Made by a program: the position numbers and the translations under genes. From positions 248,001 through 312,000 of the forward strand of contig NZ_BMTS01000002.1 of NCBI RefSeq assembly GCF_014649795.1: a stretch of DNA of 64,000 nt, in the 5' to 3' direction. The DNA comes from Streptomyces melanogenes (GTDB taxonomy: Bacteria > Actinomycetota > Actinomycetes > Streptomycetales > Streptomycetaceae). Numbering within the stretch: the first letter of the stretch is position 1; each line of letters starts with the position of its first letter. This document shows positions 44,744 to 52,561 of the stretch, piece after piece. The notes beneath the pieces are model-generated. The model was given only the letters and a program-made list of their open reading frames with translations, was not told where the DNA came from and did not search any database.

Positions 44744-46354
44744 ATGGTCTTCCACAGCGAGTACGCAGCCGTCCCCGTCGTCGACGAACCCATCCACCAG
44801 GCCGTCCTCGGGCACGCGGCGCCCCGCTACGGCGACGCCACCGCGCTCATCGACGGCACGGACCCGACGGGCACCACCTCCGTCTCGTACGCCCTGCTCG
44901 ACGTGCAGCACCGCCGGGTCGCCGCCGCGCTCGCCGAGTCCGGGCTGCGCAAGGGCGACGTCCTGGCCCTGCACAGCCCCAACTCGGTGCTCTTCCCCGC
45001 CGTGTTCTACGGGGCGACCCGCGCCGGGGCCTCGGTGACCACCGTCCACCCGCTCGCCACCGCCGAGGAGTTCGCCAAGCAGATCGCCGACTCCTCGGCC
45101 CGCTGGATCGTCACGATCGCGCCACTTCTGGAGACGGCCCGCCGCGCGGCCGAACTCAGCGGCTGCATCGCGGAGATATTCGTCTGCGACCGGGCCGACG
45201 GCCACCGCTCGGTCCTCGACATGTTCGCCTCCACCGCCCCCGAACCCGCCGTGGAGATCGACCCCGGCGAGGACGTCGCCGCCCTGCCCTACTCCTCCGG
45301 CACCACCGGCGTCCCCAAGGGTGTGATGCTCACCCACCGCTCGATCGCCACCAACCTCGCCCAGATCCACCCCCTCGCCCCCATGGGCCCCGGCGACCGC
45401 ATCCTCGCCGTGCTGCCCTTCTTCCACATCTACGGCCTCACCGCGCTGCTCAACGCCCCGCTGCGGCACGGCGCCACCGTCGTGGTCCTGCCGCGCTTCG
45501 ACCTCGACCAGTTCCTCGCCACCATCGAGCGCCACCGCATCACCGGCCTGTACGTGGCCCCGCCGATCGTCCTCGCCCTCGCCAAGCACCCGGCGGTCGC
45601 CCAGTACGACCTCTCCTCCCTGGAGTACATCGTCAGCGCCGCAGCCCCGCTCGACGCCCGGCTCGCCGCCGCCTGCTCGGCCCGGCTCGGCCTCCCGCCG
45701 GTGCGCCAGGCGTACGGCATGACCGAGCTCTCGCCCGGCACCCACGCCGTGCCCCTCTCGGCCGCCAACCCGCCGCCCGGCACCGTCGGCAAACTCATGC
45801 CCGGCACCGAGATGCGCCTCCTCTCCCTGGACGAGCCCGGTCGCGACGTCGCCCCCGGCGAGACCGGCGAAATCGCCATCCGGGGCCCGCAGGTCATGAA
45901 GGGCTACCTCGGCCGCCCCGAGGCCACCGCCGAGATGATCGACGCCGACGGCTGGGTGCACACCGGCGACATCGGCCACGTCGACACCGACGGCTGGCTC
46001 TTCGTCGTCGACCGCGTCAAGGAACTCATCAAGTACAAGGGTTTCCAGGTCGCCCCCGCCGAACTGGAAGCGCTGCTGCTCACCCACGACGCCGTCGCGG
46101 ACGCGGCGGTCGTCGGCGTCTACGACGAGGACGGCACCGAAGTGCCCTGCGCCTACGTCGTCCGGGCACCGGGCGCCGACGACCTCACCGCCGAGGACGT
46201 CATGGCGTATGTCGCCGAGCGCGTCGCCCCGTACAAGAAGGTCCGCCGCGTGGAGTTCATCGGCGGCGTGCCGCGCGCGGCGACCGGCAAGATCCTCCGC
46301 CGCGAACTGCGCGCACGCCACCAGGTCCAGGACAGCCGGAAGGGCACCGCATGA
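44744..46354 (+). CDS. acyl-CoA synthetase, 4-coumarate-CoA ligase family
   Basis: A 536-residue AMP-forming ligase. Motifs: P-loop YSSGTTGVPKG near 185, QAYGMTELSPG near 323, GWVHTGDIG near 404, VKELIKYKGFQVAPAELE near 425 and the catalytic Lys in ATGKILRRE near 513. From memory its S. coelicolor counterpart (SCO4383) was shown to activate cinnamate and 4-coumarate in vitro. Its place between acyl-CoA dehydrogenase and hydratase genes suggests it starts the pathway by activating the acid. It follows the dehydrogenase by 20 bp and its end overlaps the hydratase start. Confidence 0.92.
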   Translation: MVFHSEYAAVPVVDEPIHQAVLGHAAPRYGDATALIDGTDPTGTTSVSYALLDVQHRRVAAALAESGLRKGDVLALHSPNSVLFPAVFYGATRAGASVTTVHPLATAEEFAKQIADSSARWIVTIAPLLETARRAAELSGCIAEIFVCDRADGHRSVLDMFASTAPEPAVEIDPGEDVAALPYSSGTTGVPKGVMLTHRSIATNLAQIHPLAPMGPGDRILAVLPFFHIYGLTALLNAPLRHGATVVVLPRFDLDQFLATIERHRITGLYVAPPIVLALAKHPAVAQYDLSSLEYIVSAAAPLDARLAAACSARLGLPPVRQAYGMTELSPGTHAVPLSAANPPPGTVGKLMPGTEMRLLSLDEPGRDVAPGETGEIAIRGPQVMKGYLGRPEATAEMIDADGWVHTGDIGHVDTDGWLFVVDRVKELIKYKGFQVAPAELEALLLTHDAVADAAVVGVYDEDGTEVPCAYVVRAPGADDLTAEDVMAYVAERVAPYKKVRRVEFIGGVPRAATGKILRRELRARHQVQDSRKGTA

Positions 46355-47085
46355 CCGTCGTACACCGCTCGCACGACCGGGGCATCACCACGCTGACCCT
46401 GGACTCGCCCGCCAACCGCAACGCCCTGTCGGCCGCCCTCGTCGGCGAACTCGGCGCGGCCCTCGCCGACTGCGCCACCGACCCGGGCGTACGGGCCGTC
46501 CTGCTCACCCACACCGGCACCACCTTCTGCGCGGGCGCCGACCTCAAGTCACCGCCCGACCCGGCCGCCTTCGTCGCCCTGATGCGGGCCGTCGTCGAGC
46601 TGCCCAAACCGGTCGTGGCCCGGGTCACCGGACACGTACGGGCCGGCGGGCTCGGACTGCTCGGCGCCTGCGACGTCGCGGTCGCCGGGCCCGACTCCAC
46701 GTACGCCTTCACCGAGGCCCTGCTCGGCCTCGCCCCCGCCGTGATCTCCATGCCCCTGCTGCCCCGCATGGACCCGCGCGCCGCCGGGCGCTACTACCTC
46801 ACCGGGGAGCGGTTCGGGGCGGCCGAGGCCGCACGGGCCGGACTGCTCACGGAGGCCGCCGACGACGTGGACGCGGCCCTCGCACCCGTCCTCGACGGGC
46901 TGCGCCGGGCCTCCCCGCAGGGCCTGGCCGCGTCGAAGGCACTGGTCACGGCTACCGTGGTGGAGACCTTCGACCGCTGGACGGAAGACCTGAGCGCGCG
47001 TTCGGCGGCCCTGTTCGCCTCCGCCGAGGCGAAGGAGGGCGTGACGGCGTTCCTGGAACGACGGGAGCCCCCATGGGTGTGGTGA
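46351..47085 (+). CDS. enoyl-CoA hydratase/isomerase family protein
   Basis: A 244-residue crotonase-fold protein. The CoA-binding/oxyanion segment is FCAGADLKSP near 62-71 and GHVRAGGLGLLGACDVA near 95. The second catalytic Glu region is YAFTEALLGLAPAV near 118. AtuE/LiuC-type hydration of an unsaturated dicarboxylic acyl-CoA is plausible from context. ATG overlaps the ligase stop (ATGA). Ends in PPWVW. Confidence 0.9.
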   Translation: MTVVHRSHDRGITTLTLDSPANRNALSAALVGELGAALADCATDPGVRAVLLTHTGTTFCAGADLKSPPDPAAFVALMRAVVELPKPVVARVTGHVRAGGLGLLGACDVAVAGPDSTYAFTEALLGLAPAVISMPLLPRMDPRAAGRYYLTGERFGAAEAARAGLLTEAADDVDAALAPVLDGLRRASPQGLAASKALVTATVVETFDRWTEDLSARSAALFASAEAKEGVTAFLERREPPWVW

Positions 47086-47684
47086 CCTCGGCGGCCGCTG
47101 CCGCGAAAGGCCCCAACGTGCCTAAACAGGACCGCAGCCGGGCCACCCGGCAGCGCCTCCTGGAGGCCGCGGTGGCCTGCCTGGCCGAACACGGCTGGGC
47201 GGGCTCCACGGTCTCGGTCGTCGCGGAACGGGCCGGCGTCTCGCGCGGCGCGGCCCAGCACCACTTCCCCACCCGGGAGGACCTGTTCACGGCGGCCGTC
47301 GAGTACGTGGCCGAGGAGCGCTCCACGGCCCTGCGCGCCCTGGGCCCCACCGACCGCCACACGGTCGTCGCCAGCCTCGTCGACCTCTACACGGGCCCCC
47401 TGTTCCGAGCCGCCCTGCACCTGTGGGTGGCAGCGGCGAACGAACCTCAACTGTACGCACGCGTACGGGAGTTGGAGGCAAGGGTAGGCCGAGAGTCGCA
47501 CCGCATCGCGGTGGCGCTCCTGGGCGCGGACGAGTCGGTACCGGGCGTACGCGAAACGGTCCAGGGCCTCCTGGACATGGCCCGAGGCCTGGGCCTGGCA
47601 AACGTCCTGACGGACGACGGGGCACGACGGCGCCGGGTGGTGGCGCAGTGGGCGGAGCTGGTGGACGGGGCGCTGGGGGCATGA
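47073..47684 (+). CDS. TetR-family regulator closing the catabolic operon
   Basis: A 203-residue regulator. The helix-turn-helix is STVSVVAERAGVSRGAAQHHF in essence (near 48-68), typical of TetR, and the C-terminal two thirds is a helical ligand-binding domain. ATG at 47073 (MGVVTSAAA) has GGGAG six bases upstream and overlaps the hydratase end by 13 nt; GTG at 47082 is the alternative. As last gene of the operon it probably represses the operon through the GCAAGC/GCTTGC dyad 9.5 kb upstream, with an acyl-CoA as inducer. Confidence 0.9.
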   Translation: MGVVTSAAAAAKGPNVPKQDRSRATRQRLLEAAVACLAEHGWAGSTVSVVAERAGVSRGAAQHHFPTREDLFTAAVEYVAEERSTALRALGPTDRHTVVASLVDLYTGPLFRAALHLWVAAANEPQLYARVRELEARVGRESHRIAVALLGADESVPGVRETVQGLLDMARGLGLANVLTDDGARRRRVVAQWAELVDGALGA

Positions 47685-47688
47685 GAAC

Positions 47689-47717
47689 GGGGGGCCGGGC
47701 TTCGTGCCCGACCCCCC
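47689..47717. terminator. terminator hairpin after the catabolic operon
   Basis: GGGGGG-CC-GGGC-TTCGT-GCCC-GA-CCCCCC forms a strong two-part stem right after the TetR stop and before the convergent small gene's stop, so it may serve both. No T-run, as is usual in streptomycetes. Confidence 0.7.
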
Positions 47718-47729
47718 ACCCCTACCCGA

Positions 47730-47990
47730 CTAGGAGGCGCGGCTGTCCGCGTCCTCGCACGCCTTCGCCTTCTTGCGCAGCGCGTCAGCCTGCTGGTGCG
47801 CCTTCGCCGCGGCGGCCCGCTCGCCCAGGTGCTTCAGCTCCTCGGCCTTCCGGTCGAGCCGGGCGGCCTCCTGGCGCAGCTCCGCCGGCTTGCAGATGAT
47901 GACACCGGCCTGCGCGGCGGGCGCGACGGTCACGGCGAGGCCACCGGCGAGCAGCGCGGCGGAGAGGACAGCGGTCACGGTACGACGCAT
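47730..47990 (-). CDS. small secreted coiled-coil protein
   Basis: An 86-residue exported protein. The signal peptide (VTAVLSAALLAGGLAVTVAP) ends at AQA near residue 28, leaving about 58 residues that look like one long charged helix or hairpin (ELRQEAARLDRKAEELKHL, AAAAKAHQQADALRKKAKA). Two Cys flank it (in IICKP and KACED) and could form a disulfide holding a helical hairpin. Function unknown. ATG with TTTGGAG upstream. It follows the citrate synthase terminator on the same strand, so it probably has its own promoter. Confidence 0.72.
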   Translation of the reverse strand: MRRTVTAVLSAALLAGGLAVTVAPAAQAGVIICKPAELRQEAARLDRKAEELKHLGERAAAAKAHQQADALRKKAKACEDADSRAS

Positions 47991-48106
47991 GTGGGTACTC
48001 CAAATCCCGGGCCCTGAGAGCCCGTTGTGGGGGGGACTGGTACCCGAAAACCCTATCTAATCCAGCCACGCAATCGATCATGGGGGCTCGGTCGGGGGCG
48101 GATACG

Positions 48107-48145
48107 CGTGTGGCGCCACCCCCGTCCCCGGGGCGGCGCCACACG
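48107..48145 (-). terminator. terminator hairpin after citrate synthase
   Basis: CGTGTGGCGCC and GGCGCCACACG form a perfect 11-bp stem with an internal CCCCGTCCCCGGGG hairpin, 29 bp past the citrate synthase stop. A smaller GAGTC-N7-GACTC hairpin (48159-48175) overlaps the stop itself. Confidence 0.75.
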
Positions 48146-48173
48146 TAGAACTGAGGCCGAGTCAGCCGGCGAC

Positions 48174-49274
48174 TCAGGCCCGGATGTCCCCGTACCCCTC
48201 CACCTCGCGCGGGTCGCGCGGACCCGGGCCGATGTAGCGGGCCGACGGACGCACCAGGCGGCCCGTCCGCTTCTGCTCCAGGATGTGGGCCGACCAGCCC
48301 GCCGTACGGGCACACGTGAACATCGACGTGAACATGTGCGCCGGGACCTCCGCGAAGTCCAGCATGATCGCCGCCCAGAACTCGACGTTCGTGGCGAGCA
48401 CCCGGTCGGGCCGGCGGGCGTGCAGCTCCTCCAGCGCGGCCTTCTCCAGCGCCTCCGCGACCTCGAAGCGCGGCGCGGCCAGCTCCTTGGCGGTGCGGCG
48501 CAGCACGCGCGCACGCGGGTCCTCGGCGCGGTAGACGCGGTGGCCGAAGCCCATCAGGCGCTCGCCCTTGTCGAGGGCCTTCTTCACGTACGCGGTGGCG
48601 TCACCGGTCCGCTCGATCTCCTCGATCATGCCGAGGACGCGGGAGGGGGCACCGCCGTGCAGCGGACCGGACATCGCACCGACCGCGCCCGACAGCGCGG
48701 CCGCGACGTCCGCTCCGGTGGAGGCGATCACGCGGGCGGTGAACGTCGAGGCGTTCATGCCGTGCTCGGCGGCCGATGTCCAGTACGCGTCCACGGCCTT
48801 CACATGCCGGGGGTCCGGCTCGCCGCGCCAGCGGATCATGAACCGCTCGACGACGGACTCGGCCTTGTCGATCTCGCGCTGCGGCACCATCGGCAGCCCC
48901 TGGCCGCGCGCCGACTGGGCGACGTACGACAGCGCCATGACGGCGGCGCGCGCCAGGTCGTCGCGGGCGGTCCGCTCGTCGATGTCGAGCAGCGGCTTCA
49001 GCCCCCAGACCGGCGCGAGCATCGCGAGCGCGGACTGCACGTCGACGCGGATGTCCCCGGAGTGGACGGGGATCGGGAACGGCTCGGCGGGCGGCAGCCC
49101 CGGATTGAAGGCGCCGTCGACCAGCAGCCCCCACACGTTCCCGAACGACACATGGCCGACGAGATCCTCGATGTCGACGCCTCGGTACCGAAGGGCACCG
49201 CCTTCCTTGTCGGGTTCGGCGATCTCGGTCTCGAACGCGACGACTCCTTCAAGTCCGGGTACGAAGTCGGACAT
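48174..49274 (-). CDS. citrate synthase 2
   Basis: A 366-residue citrate synthase of the short bacterial type, condensing acetyl-CoA (or propionyl-CoA) with oxaloacetate. Active-site regions are SAAEHGMNASTFTAR near 170 (His), GAMSGPLHGGAPSRV near 203 (His) and GFGHRVYRAEDPRA near 246, with the Asp in IMLDFAEVPAHMF near 305. The annotation 'citrate synthase 2' distinguishes it from the main TCA enzyme; a methylcitrate role is possible. ATG at 49274 with GAGGAG upstream. It diverges from pdxH across 302 bp that hold promoters but no gene I can see. Confidence 0.92.
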   Translation of the reverse strand: MSDFVPGLEGVVAFETEIAEPDKEGGALRYRGVDIEDLVGHVSFGNVWGLLVDGAFNPGLPPAEPFPIPVHSGDIRVDVQSALAMLAPVWGLKPLLDIDERTARDDLARAAVMALSYVAQSARGQGLPMVPQREIDKAESVVERFMIRWRGEPDPRHVKAVDAYWTSAAEHGMNASTFTARVIASTGADVAAALSGAVGAMSGPLHGGAPSRVLGMIEEIERTGDATAYVKKALDKGERLMGFGHRVYRAEDPRARVLRRTAKELAAPRFEVAEALEKAALEELHARRPDRVLATNVEFWAAIMLDFAEVPAHMFTSMFTCARTAGWSAHILEQKRTGRLVRPSARYIGPGPRDPREVEGYGDIRA

Positions 49275-49576
49275 CAGGCGGCTCCTCGTGATGCGTGCGA
49301 CAGCTGCGGGATTGGGTCGGGCACGGGGGCGCCCCTTCCCCCGTGATGCCCCGTGCGGTGGAAAATTCAACCCACCGGGTCGTAGGGGGGCCACAGTGGC
49401 CCAGCGGAGAGTTTGGCGGGTTCAACGGGTGCGGGGAAGCGTGACATCCGGCACACTGCGCCATTTGCCGCGCGGAGGATTGGCGACCCTCCGTGCCGGG
49501 AAAACTGACACGCCGTGCCATCCGAGGCGGCCCGGCGGCCGTACGCCGCCGCGCGCTCCTGCGGGAGGATGACGCC

Positions 49577-50227
49577 GTGACCGACCACGACCCCGCCGCC
49601 ATGCGCCGCCAGTACCGCACCACCCTCCTGGACGAGGCCGACCTGGCGGCCACCCCCATGGCCCAGTTCGCGCGCTGGTTCAAGGAGGCCGTCACCGGCG
49701 GCCTGCACGAGCCGAACGCCATGGTCGTCGCCACGGCGACCCCCGACGGCCGCCCCTCGACGCGCACGGTCCTGCTGAAGGCCTACGACGACCGGGGCTT
49801 CGTCTTCTACACGAACTACGCCTCCCGCAAGGCGACCGAACTCGCGGCCAACCCCCACGTCTCCCTGCTCTTCCCCTGGCACCAGCTCTCCCGCCAGGTC
49901 ATCGTGACGGGCCAGGCGGCGCAGGTCCCGCGCGAGGAGACCGAGGCGTACTTCCGCACCCGCCCCCACGGCTCCCGGCTCGGCGCCTGGGCGAGCCCCC
50001 AGTCCCGCCCGATCACCTCCCGCACCGAGCTGACGACCCGCTACGAGGAGCTGGCGACCCGCTACCCCGAGGGCACCGAGGTCCCGGTCCCGCCGGAGTG
50101 GGGCGGCTTCCGGATCGTCCCGGAGACGATGGAGTTCTGGCAGGGCCACGAGAACCGCCTCCACGACCGCCTGCGCTACGTCCCGGCGACCCCGGACACT
50201 TGGCGGGTGGAACGCCTCGCGCCCTAG
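49577..50227 (+). CDS. pdxH: pyridoxamine/pyridoxine 5'-phosphate oxidase
   Basis: A 216-residue FMN enzyme making pyridoxal 5'-phosphate. Visible family segments: [15 protein letters not shown] at the start, [21 protein letters not shown] (in part) near 55-75 for FMN binding, [10 protein letters not shown] near 107, [18 protein letters not shown] near 126-143 and the C-terminal [13 protein letters not shown] near 190. GTG at 49577 (VTDHDPAAM) with GGGAGG eight bases upstream. A strong structured hairpin follows its stop. Confidence 0.95.
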   Translation: MTDHDPAAMRRQYRTTLLDEADLAATPMAQFARWFKEAVTGGLHEPNAMVVATATPDGRPSTRTVLLKAYDDRGFVFYTNYASRKATELAANPHVSLLFPWHQLSRQVIVTGQAAQVPREETEAYFRTRPHGSRLGAWASPQSRPITSRTELTTRYEELATRYPEGTEVPVPPEWGGFRIVPETMEFWQGHENRLHDRLRYVPATPDTWRVERLAP

Positions 50228-50251
50228 CTCCCTGCCCCTGGACATGCAGAA

Positions 50252-50312
50252 ACCCGCGGGCTCGGGTTCCTCCGAAGAGGAGCCGGCCGGACGTACCGGC
50301 GAGCCCGCGGGT
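50252..50312. other. three-way-junction RNA structure / terminator after pdxH
   Basis: ACCCGCGGGCTCG (50252-50264) and CGAGCCCGCGGGT (50300-50312) form a perfect 13-bp stem. It encloses two more hairpins: GGTTCCTC-CGAA-GAGGAGCC and GCCGG-ACGTA-CCGGC. It starts 25 bp after the pdxH stop. It may be a terminator, but the branched fold with no T-run is more elaborate than needed. Confidence 0.65.
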
Positions 50313-50376
50313 CGGTGACTGCTGGGAATTTCGGCCGGCGGTCAGCCGGCACTGCACAGAGTGCGACGACGGGCCG

Positions 50377-50415
50377 CTAGCCCGCAGTCACCTCACGCGT
50401 CCGGTAGGACTTCAC
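50377..50415 (-). other. possible 12-codon leader peptide
   Basis: GTG AAG TCC TAC begins a 12-codon frame (VKSYRTREVTAG) ending in TAG, preceded by AAAGGGGGTGATCC. A GTGTG-AACGA-CACAC hairpin lies just upstream (50439-50453) and a GCACT-N6-AGTGC hairpin just downstream. The layout looks like an attenuator or leader, but no minus-strand gene follows within reach. The rest of the pdxH-iscB gap (about 245 bp) shows no other gene. Confidence 0.2.
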
Positions 50416-50474
50416 TTCCGGATCACCCCCTTTCTGCGGTGTGAACGACACACTAGGCAGGGGGCTGACGGGCC

Positions 50475-52097
50475 TCAACTGATTTTCGGAGTCTCTCTTT
50501 TCGAGGCGTACGAGTAGCCTTCCGCGCGCTGGAGTAGCCGCAGGTTGCGGTGCAGGACATTGAAGCGGCCGGCCGAGGTGGTGAGGCTGTGTTGGCCCCT
50601 GCTGCGGACGGAGACGCGTCCGGTCCAGGTGCCCTTCCATCTGCCGCTGGGCATGGTGGCGCGTACGAGATCGCCGGTGATGAAGCCGTGGTGCTGCTTG
50701 GCGCGTGGCCGTTGCAGGCGGGGGAAGCCGTAGCGGTCCGGGGTCGTGCGGGCGTACGAGCCGCGCCCGGTGGCTTTCACCAGGCAGACCTGCTGCGGCA
50801 CGCGGACGATCACGTCGCCGCTTTCGTGATCGAGGAGTCCGACGCATAGAGCGTCGACGGTGTGGGTCTTGGCCAGCCCCATGGCGGTGCGGTTCCTTTT
50901 CGTACGGCCGCCTGACCAGGTCAGTACGGGAACGCCGAGTGTGCTCAGGGCGGCGGTGAGCTGCCAGCGGGTCGAGTTCATCGCGGCCGAGTCCCGCAGT
51001 GGCGTCTTCGCCTGGCGGAGAATTTGCGCGAGACGGACGGGGTCGTTTGCCAGGAACTTCTCGATGGGGCGGGAACCCTTGGCCTGATTGCAGCCGATGC
51101 AGGCGAGGGCGAGGTTCGCAATGCGGTCGGAGCCGCCCCGGCTGCGCGGGTGGATGTGGTCGATGTTGAGCGGTACGCCGGTGATTCCGCAGTACGTGCA
51201 GGCGCGGCCCCACAATTCGAGGAGGTATGCGCGGGCCTCGGTTCCTGCGAGGGGGCCTTGTTGGTACTCGGTGCCGGTGAGCGGGCGGCCCGCGCTCATG
51301 GCGTGGGTGTCGAAGGTGACGCTCTCGATGTGGATCTCGGTGACGGGCGCGTACCGGCACAGCCGTCGGGCCGTCGAGAGGGTGGTGTCGACGCGGTGCC
51401 GCAGGGAGGGCGGCAGCCAGCCGTCGGGGTGGGTCCGGTTGGCGGACCGGGGTGCTCGGTAGCGGCAGTGCGCCGAGCGGCGGCGGTGCCGGTAGCCGGC
51501 GCGCTGCCGCATGCTGTGGTGGATCTGGTCGCCCCGGTGCTGTAACTCGATGGAGACGAGTCCTCGGCGGGCGGTGACGGTCGGGCCGTGTGCGGCGGGT
51601 TCCTTCTTCTCATCGGTGAGGGCCAGACCGGTTCCCTTCGAGCCCGGGTCGATGCGTAACCGCACTCCGTCGACCTCGGCGTCGGCCAGTGTGCGGTCCT
51701 TGAGCCGCATGGTGAACGGGGCCTGCCGTGCCACGACCGCGCGGTCCTTGGCCAGCAGTTCGCGGGCGCGGGCCGGGTGGCAGGGCATGAGCGGCTGTCC
51801 GCCCTTGGCGAGGACGAAGACCCTGGCCTGGCCGATGCCCCATGGGGGAACGTCACCGTTCCCGTTCTCTGCCGTCCCCGCCGTGGCGGCGGTTGTGGCG
51901 TGACGCCGACGGGGCTCGGTGCGTCCCCTGCCGGTCTCCCCTCGCCCATGTTTCCCGCCGGTGCCCCGCGCATGGGCGGGGTGTCCGTGAGCCGTTTCGT
52001 CCCTACCCCCAGGGGTGTCTGCTCTCACGGATTCCAGAGCGAGCTGCTGAGGAAGCACAGCGCGGTGGGTCTGCTCGCCTGCGGGAAACGTAGCCAT
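50475..52097 (-). CDS. iscB: IscB RNA-guided endonuclease
   Basis: An IscB nuclease, the Cas9 ancestor family. Numbering from the ATG at 52097 (540 residues): PLMP domain near 93-130 (VFVLAKGGQPLMPCHPARA), RuvC-I Asp in LRIDPGSKG near 150, Arg-rich bridge helix near 195-220, RuvC-II Glu in EIHIESV near 258, HNH 300-340 (CTYCGITG, NIDHIHPRSRGG, CIGCNQAKG, catalytic His near 314), and RuvC-III THTVDALCVG near 412-415. All catalytic residues are present. The start is uncertain: the frame is open to 52259, the conserved protein begins only near 51821, and the region between overlaps the structured RNA. Two Leu codons are TTA (51657-51659, 51543-51545), implying bldA dependence. No TnpA gene is nearby. 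Confidence 0.92.
   Translation of the reverse strand: MATFPAGEQTHRAVLPQQLALESVRADTPGGRDETAHGHPAHARGTGGKHGRGETGRGRTEPRRRHATTAATAGTAENGNGDVPPWGIGQARVFVLAKGGQPLMPCHPARARELLAKDRAVVARQAPFTMRLKDRTLADAEVDGVRLRIDPGSKGTGLALTDEKKEPAAHGPTVTARRGLVSIELQHRGDQIHHSMRQRAGYRHRRRSAHCRYRAPRSANRTHPDGWLPPSLRHRVDTTLSTARRLCRYAPVTEIHIESVTFDTHAMSAGRPLTGTEYQQGPLAGTEARAYLLELWGRACTYCGITGVPLNIDHIHPRSRGGSDRIANLALACIGCNQAKGSRPIEKFLANDPVRLAQILRQAKTPLRDSAAMNSTRWQLTAALSTLGVPVLTWSGGRTKRNRTAMGLAKTHTVDALCVGLLDHESGDVIVRVPQQVCLVKATGRGSYARTTPDRYGFPRLQRPRAKQHHGFITGDLVRATMPSGRWKGTWTGRVSVRSRGQHSLTTSAGRFNVLHRNLRLLQRAEGYSYASKRETPKIS
51846..52089 (-). ncRNA. HEARO / omega RNA of IscB
   Basis: Read on the minus strand, a perfect 9-bp stem (52081-52089 with 51950-51958) closes a four-way junction of three further perfect stems: 52039-52044 with 52073-52078, 51984-51991 with 52024-52031 (8 bp), and 51964-51969 with 51976-51981. 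Two more hairpins follow before the protein: CCGCCG-CCA-CGGCGG (51878-51892) and GGGAACG-GTGA-CGTTCCC (51846-51863), the latter with a GNRA loop. The loop of the 51964 hairpin could pair with ATGG at 51946-51949 as a pseudoknot. HEARO RNAs are established as the guide scaffolds upstream of iscB; the guide would lie 5' of about 52089. Exact ends are not determined. Confidence 0.75.
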
Positions 52098-52334
52098 CGG
52101 TGGGCACCTGCCTGTGATCCAGTGATCGTGATGACTGGGGCTGTTCACTCGGGGACCTCGGGGCGAGGGCCCGGGAGCGAGTGATCTCCTTTCGCGTGTG
52201 CCGTTGGACGCTAGCTGTCGGGTGGGGATGATCCGGGGCTGGACGAGCGAAGAGCGCACGTATGTGTGAATGTGCCCAAGGGGCGAACGAATGGCCGTAG
52301 TTCGTGCTAAACGCCGCTGCAGGGGGGGCGTGTT

Positions 52335-52561
52335 CGTCTGCGGACCGTGCTGGGTTGCTCGCGCAGTTCCCCGCGCCCCTAAAAATGCCGCTGCGCGGCA
52401 TCCCCCTGGGCGGCCCGGAGGGCGCTTCTAGGGGCGTGGGGAACTGCGCGACCAGCCACCCACCGGGCCGCAGACGAACGGGGACCGGGGGCGCAGCCCC
52501 CGGGAGAGCCACCTTCACCCCCACCCACCCCCGGAGGGTTTAGGGAAGGGGCGGGGAGGGG
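52335..52561. repeat. long inverted repeat, copy 6, with both accessory modules
   Basis: The core runs 52335-52476 between CGTCTGCGG and CCGCAGACG, with a GCCGCTGCGCGGC hairpin in its apex. It is followed by GGGGGCGCAGCCCCC and then the C-rich module in reverse (52517-52561), which runs into the end of the PAS gene. It lies between that gene's 3' end and the iscB upstream region. Confidence 0.9.

Noticed and set aside
50252..50312. Branched hairpin after pdxH considered as a tRNA
   Set aside because: Only two inner arms, a 13-bp outer stem, and no T-loop or anticodon-arm signatures.
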